7,296 bases of DNA from the NCBI RefSeq assembly GCF_000282995.1, contig NZ_ALEE01000203.1, positions 1 through 7,296 on the forward strand. Direction: 5' to 3'. Below, in pieces: positions 5,700-7,296 of the stretch. A model generated the notes under the pieces. The model did no database searches. It was given only the letters and a program-made list of their open reading frames with translations, and was not told the origin of the DNA. The position numbers were made by a program, and so were the translations under genes. The stretch is from Melaminivora alkalimesophila (lineage in GTDB: Bacteria > Pseudomonadota > Gammaproteobacteria > Burkholderiales > Burkholderiaceae_C). Position 1 is the first letter of the stretch, and the number at the start of each line of letters is the position of its first letter.

Positions 5700-7296
5700 A
5701 TGGCAGTGATCGATATCCAAGTCCCCGACATCGGCGACTTCGCCGAAGTGGGCGTCATCGAAGTGCTGGTTCAACCCGGCGACACCATCAAGGCCGAGCA
5801 AAGCCTGGTCACCGTGGAGTCCGACAAGGCCTCCATGGAGATTCCGTCCAGCCACGCGGGCGTGGTCAAGGAGCTCAAGGTGAAGCTCGGCGACAAGATC
5901 GCAGAAGGCAGCGTGCTGCTCACGCTGGAGACGGCGCAGGCCGCAGCGCCCGCTGCTGCACCCGCAGTTTTGGAGCAAAAACCAGCTCCAGCGCCCGCAG
6001 CGCAAGCGCAAGCAGCTATCAAAACAGAAGCTAAGAGCTTTGCCGGTAGCGCCGACCTGGAGTGCGACGTGCTTGTGCTTGGCGGCGGCCCCGGCGGCTA
6101 CAGCGCCGCTTTCCGCGCTGCCGACCTGGGCCTCAAGGTCGTGCTGGTCGAGCGCTATGCCCAGCTGGGCGGCGTGTGCCTGAATGTCGGCTGCATTCCC
6201 TCGAAGGCGCTGCTGCATGTGGCCGCCGTGATGGACGAAGTGTCGCACATGGCCGACCTGGGTGTGGACTTCGGCGCGCCCCAGGTCAATGTGGACACCT
6301 TCCGCGGCCACAAGGAAAAGGTCATCGCCAAGCTCACCGGCGGCCTGGGCCAGATGGCCAAGATGCGCAAGGTCACCATCGTGCGTGGCTACGGCGCCTT
6401 TGTGGGCGCCAACCACCTCGAAGTGGAAGAAACCACCGGCACCGGCCAGGAGAAGACGGGCACCAAGAAGGTCATCGCCTTCAAGAAGGCCATCATCGCC
6501 GCCGGCAGCCAGGCCGTGCGCCTGCCCTTCATGCCCGACGATCCGCGCGTGGTCGATTCCACCGGCGCCCTGGCGCTCAAGGAAGTGCCCAAGCGCATGC
6601 TCATCCTGGGCGGCGGCATCATCGGCCTGGAAATGGGCACCGTCTATTCCACCCTGGGCGCACGCCTGGACGTGGTCGAGATGATGGACGGCCTGATGCA
6701 AGGCGCGGACCGCGACCTCGTCAAGGTCTGGGAGAAGATGAACAAGCACCGCTTCGACAACATCCTGCTCAAGACCAAGACCGTGGGCGCCCAGGCCACG
6801 CCCGAAGGCATCCAGGTGCAGTTCGAGGGCCTGGACGGCACGAAGAGCGAAGGCACCTACGACCTGGTGCTGCAGGCCGTGGGCCGCACGCCCAACGGTA
6901 AAAAAATCGGTGCCGACAAGGCTGGCGTGGCCGTGACCGACCGGGGCTTTATCGACGTGAACATCCAGATGCGCACCAACGTGCCGCACATCTTTGCCAT
7001 TGGCGACATCGTGGGCCAGCCCATGCTGGCGCACAAGGCGGTGCATGAGGCGCATGTGGCGGCCGAAGTCATCGCCGGGGAATTGCAGGGCAACAAAGAA
7101 CTGGCCGCCGCCGCGTTCAACGCCCGCGTGATTCCCAGCGTGGCCTACACCGACCCCGAAGTGGCCTGGGTGGGCCTGACCGAAGATCAAGCCAAGGCGC
7201 AAGGCATTCAGGTCAAAAAAGGCCTGTTCCCCTGGGCCGCCTCGGGCCGCGCCATTGCCAATGGGCGTGACGAAGGCTTCACCAAGCTGCTGTTCG
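5700..7296 (+). CDS. lpdA: dihydrolipoamide dehydrogenase (E3) with N-terminal lipoyl domain, 3' end beyond window
   Basis: E3 of the pyruvate dehydrogenase complex: a flavoprotein that reoxidises dihydrolipoamide and passes electrons to NAD+. The 532 residues present begin [15 protein letters not shown] lipoyl domain (about 1-78) has the modified Lys43 in ESDKASME. An Ala/Pro/Gln-rich linker (about 79-118) follows. The FAD fold has [10 protein letters not shown] (128-137), the redox disulfide pair is Cys160/Cys165 in [13 protein letters not shown], the NAD fold has [11 protein letters not shown] (303-313), and the second FAD motif is FAIGD (432-436). The interface domain starts near 475 and is cut at the window edge, so the catalytic His-Glu pair is not seen; about 75 residues seem missing against usual length. 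An E3 with its own lipoyl domain is typical of Burkholderiales and Neisseria. The long open frames on the opposite strand are codon-bias shadows. Confidence 0.95.
   Translation, partial: MAVIDIQVPDIGDFAEVGVIEVLVQPGDTIKAEQSLVTVESDKASMEIPSSHAGVVKELKVKLGDKIAEGSVLLTLETAQAAAPAAAPAVLEQKPAPAPAAQAQAAIKTEAKSFAGSADLECDVLVLGGGPGGYSAAFRAADLGLKVVLVERYAQLGGVCLNVGCIPSKALLHVAAVMDEVSHMADLGVDFGAPQVNVDTFRGHKEKVIAKLTGGLGQMAKMRKVTIVRGYGAFVGANHLEVEETTGTGQEKTGTKKVIAFKKAIIAAGSQAVRLPFMPDDPRVVDSTGALALKEVPKRMLILGGGIIGLEMGTVYSTLGARLDVVEMMDGLMQGADRDLVKVWEKMNKHRFDNILLKTKTVGAQATPEGIQVQFEGLDGTKSEGTYDLVLQAVGRTPNGKKIGADKAGVAVTDRGFIDVNIQMRTNVPHIFAIGDIVGQPMLAHKAVHEAHVAAEVIAGELQGNKELAAAAFNARVIPSVAYTDPEVAWVGLTEDQAKAQGIQVKKGLFPWAASGRAIANGRDEGFTKLLF
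5967..6034 (+). repeat. candidate Comamonadaceae interspersed repeat inside the lpdA linker
   Basis: This AT-richer stretch interrupts otherwise very GC-rich lpdA. It codes for the linker [22 protein letters not shown]. It contains the inverted repeat TGGAGC (5971-5976) and GCTCCA (5985-5990). On the minus strand it reads TTTTGATAGCTGCTTGCGCTTG followed by GCGCTGGAGC. I recall short intergenic repeats of that form in Acidovorax-type genomes. The match is from memory, so it is tentative. Confidence 0.35.

Noticed and set aside
4955..5758. A 267-codon minus-strand open frame crossing the junction
   Set aside because: It spans two unrelated genes on the opposite strand and has no recognisable domain. 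A frame crossing the join by chance is expected in GC-rich DNA.
5634..7202. A 522-codon open frame on the minus strand opposite lpdA
   Set aside because: Its protein is rich in His, Gly, Ala, Val and Leu in the way expected from the antisense of GC-biased codons. The plus strand codes continuously for a recognisable E3 enzyme.

Overview
The window looks like two unrelated pieces of DNA joined at about position 5150. The left piece (1 to about 5150) resembles a high-GC, possibly thermophilic, Firmicute-like bacterium. This rests on strong Shine-Dalgarno sites, a MarR regulator overlapping a YfiB/YheI-type half ABC exporter, a DUF2877 gene and a YdcZ-type small transporter. The right piece (about 5153 to 7296) is typical of Burkholderiales, most like Comamonadaceae (Acidovorax/Comamonas/Delftia type). 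It holds the 3' end of the pyruvate dehydrogenase E2 gene followed by the gene for a lipoyl-domain-carrying dihydrolipoamide dehydrogenase. Both genes at the join are cut within their coding sequence and the reading frame is not kept. An assembly or cloning chimera, or contamination, is therefore more likely than natural gene transfer.

Layout, left piece: a possible gene tail (3-38); a five-helix DMT/YdcZ membrane protein (61-513) ending in a 14-bp perfect hairpin (530-563); about 470 bases without an intact gene, holding an 11-bp tandem repeat (607-638) and a broken MazG-like remnant on the minus strand (781-933); a DUF2877 gene on the minus strand (985-1899); and a long divergent intergenic region (1900-2959). 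That region carries two repeat blocks. The first is a tandem array of about 90 bp units (1951-2430). The second is a looser block (2452-2769). They share one 22-nt motif, five copies on the minus strand in the first block and four on the plus strand in the second. Next come a promoter with a palindromic operator candidate, a marR gene (2960-3406) and an ABC exporter half (3399 to about 5150).

How the genes work together: marR and the ABC gene overlap by 8 nt and form a self-regulated efflux operon. The ABC half carries non-canonical catalytic residues (Asp after Walker B, Gln in the H-loop), so it should need a canonical partner subunit. The partner is normally encoded next, where the foreign DNA starts. 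In the right piece, aceF and lpdA are 13 nt apart and encode two successive enzymes of the pyruvate dehydrogenase complex. The lpdA frame stays open to the window end.
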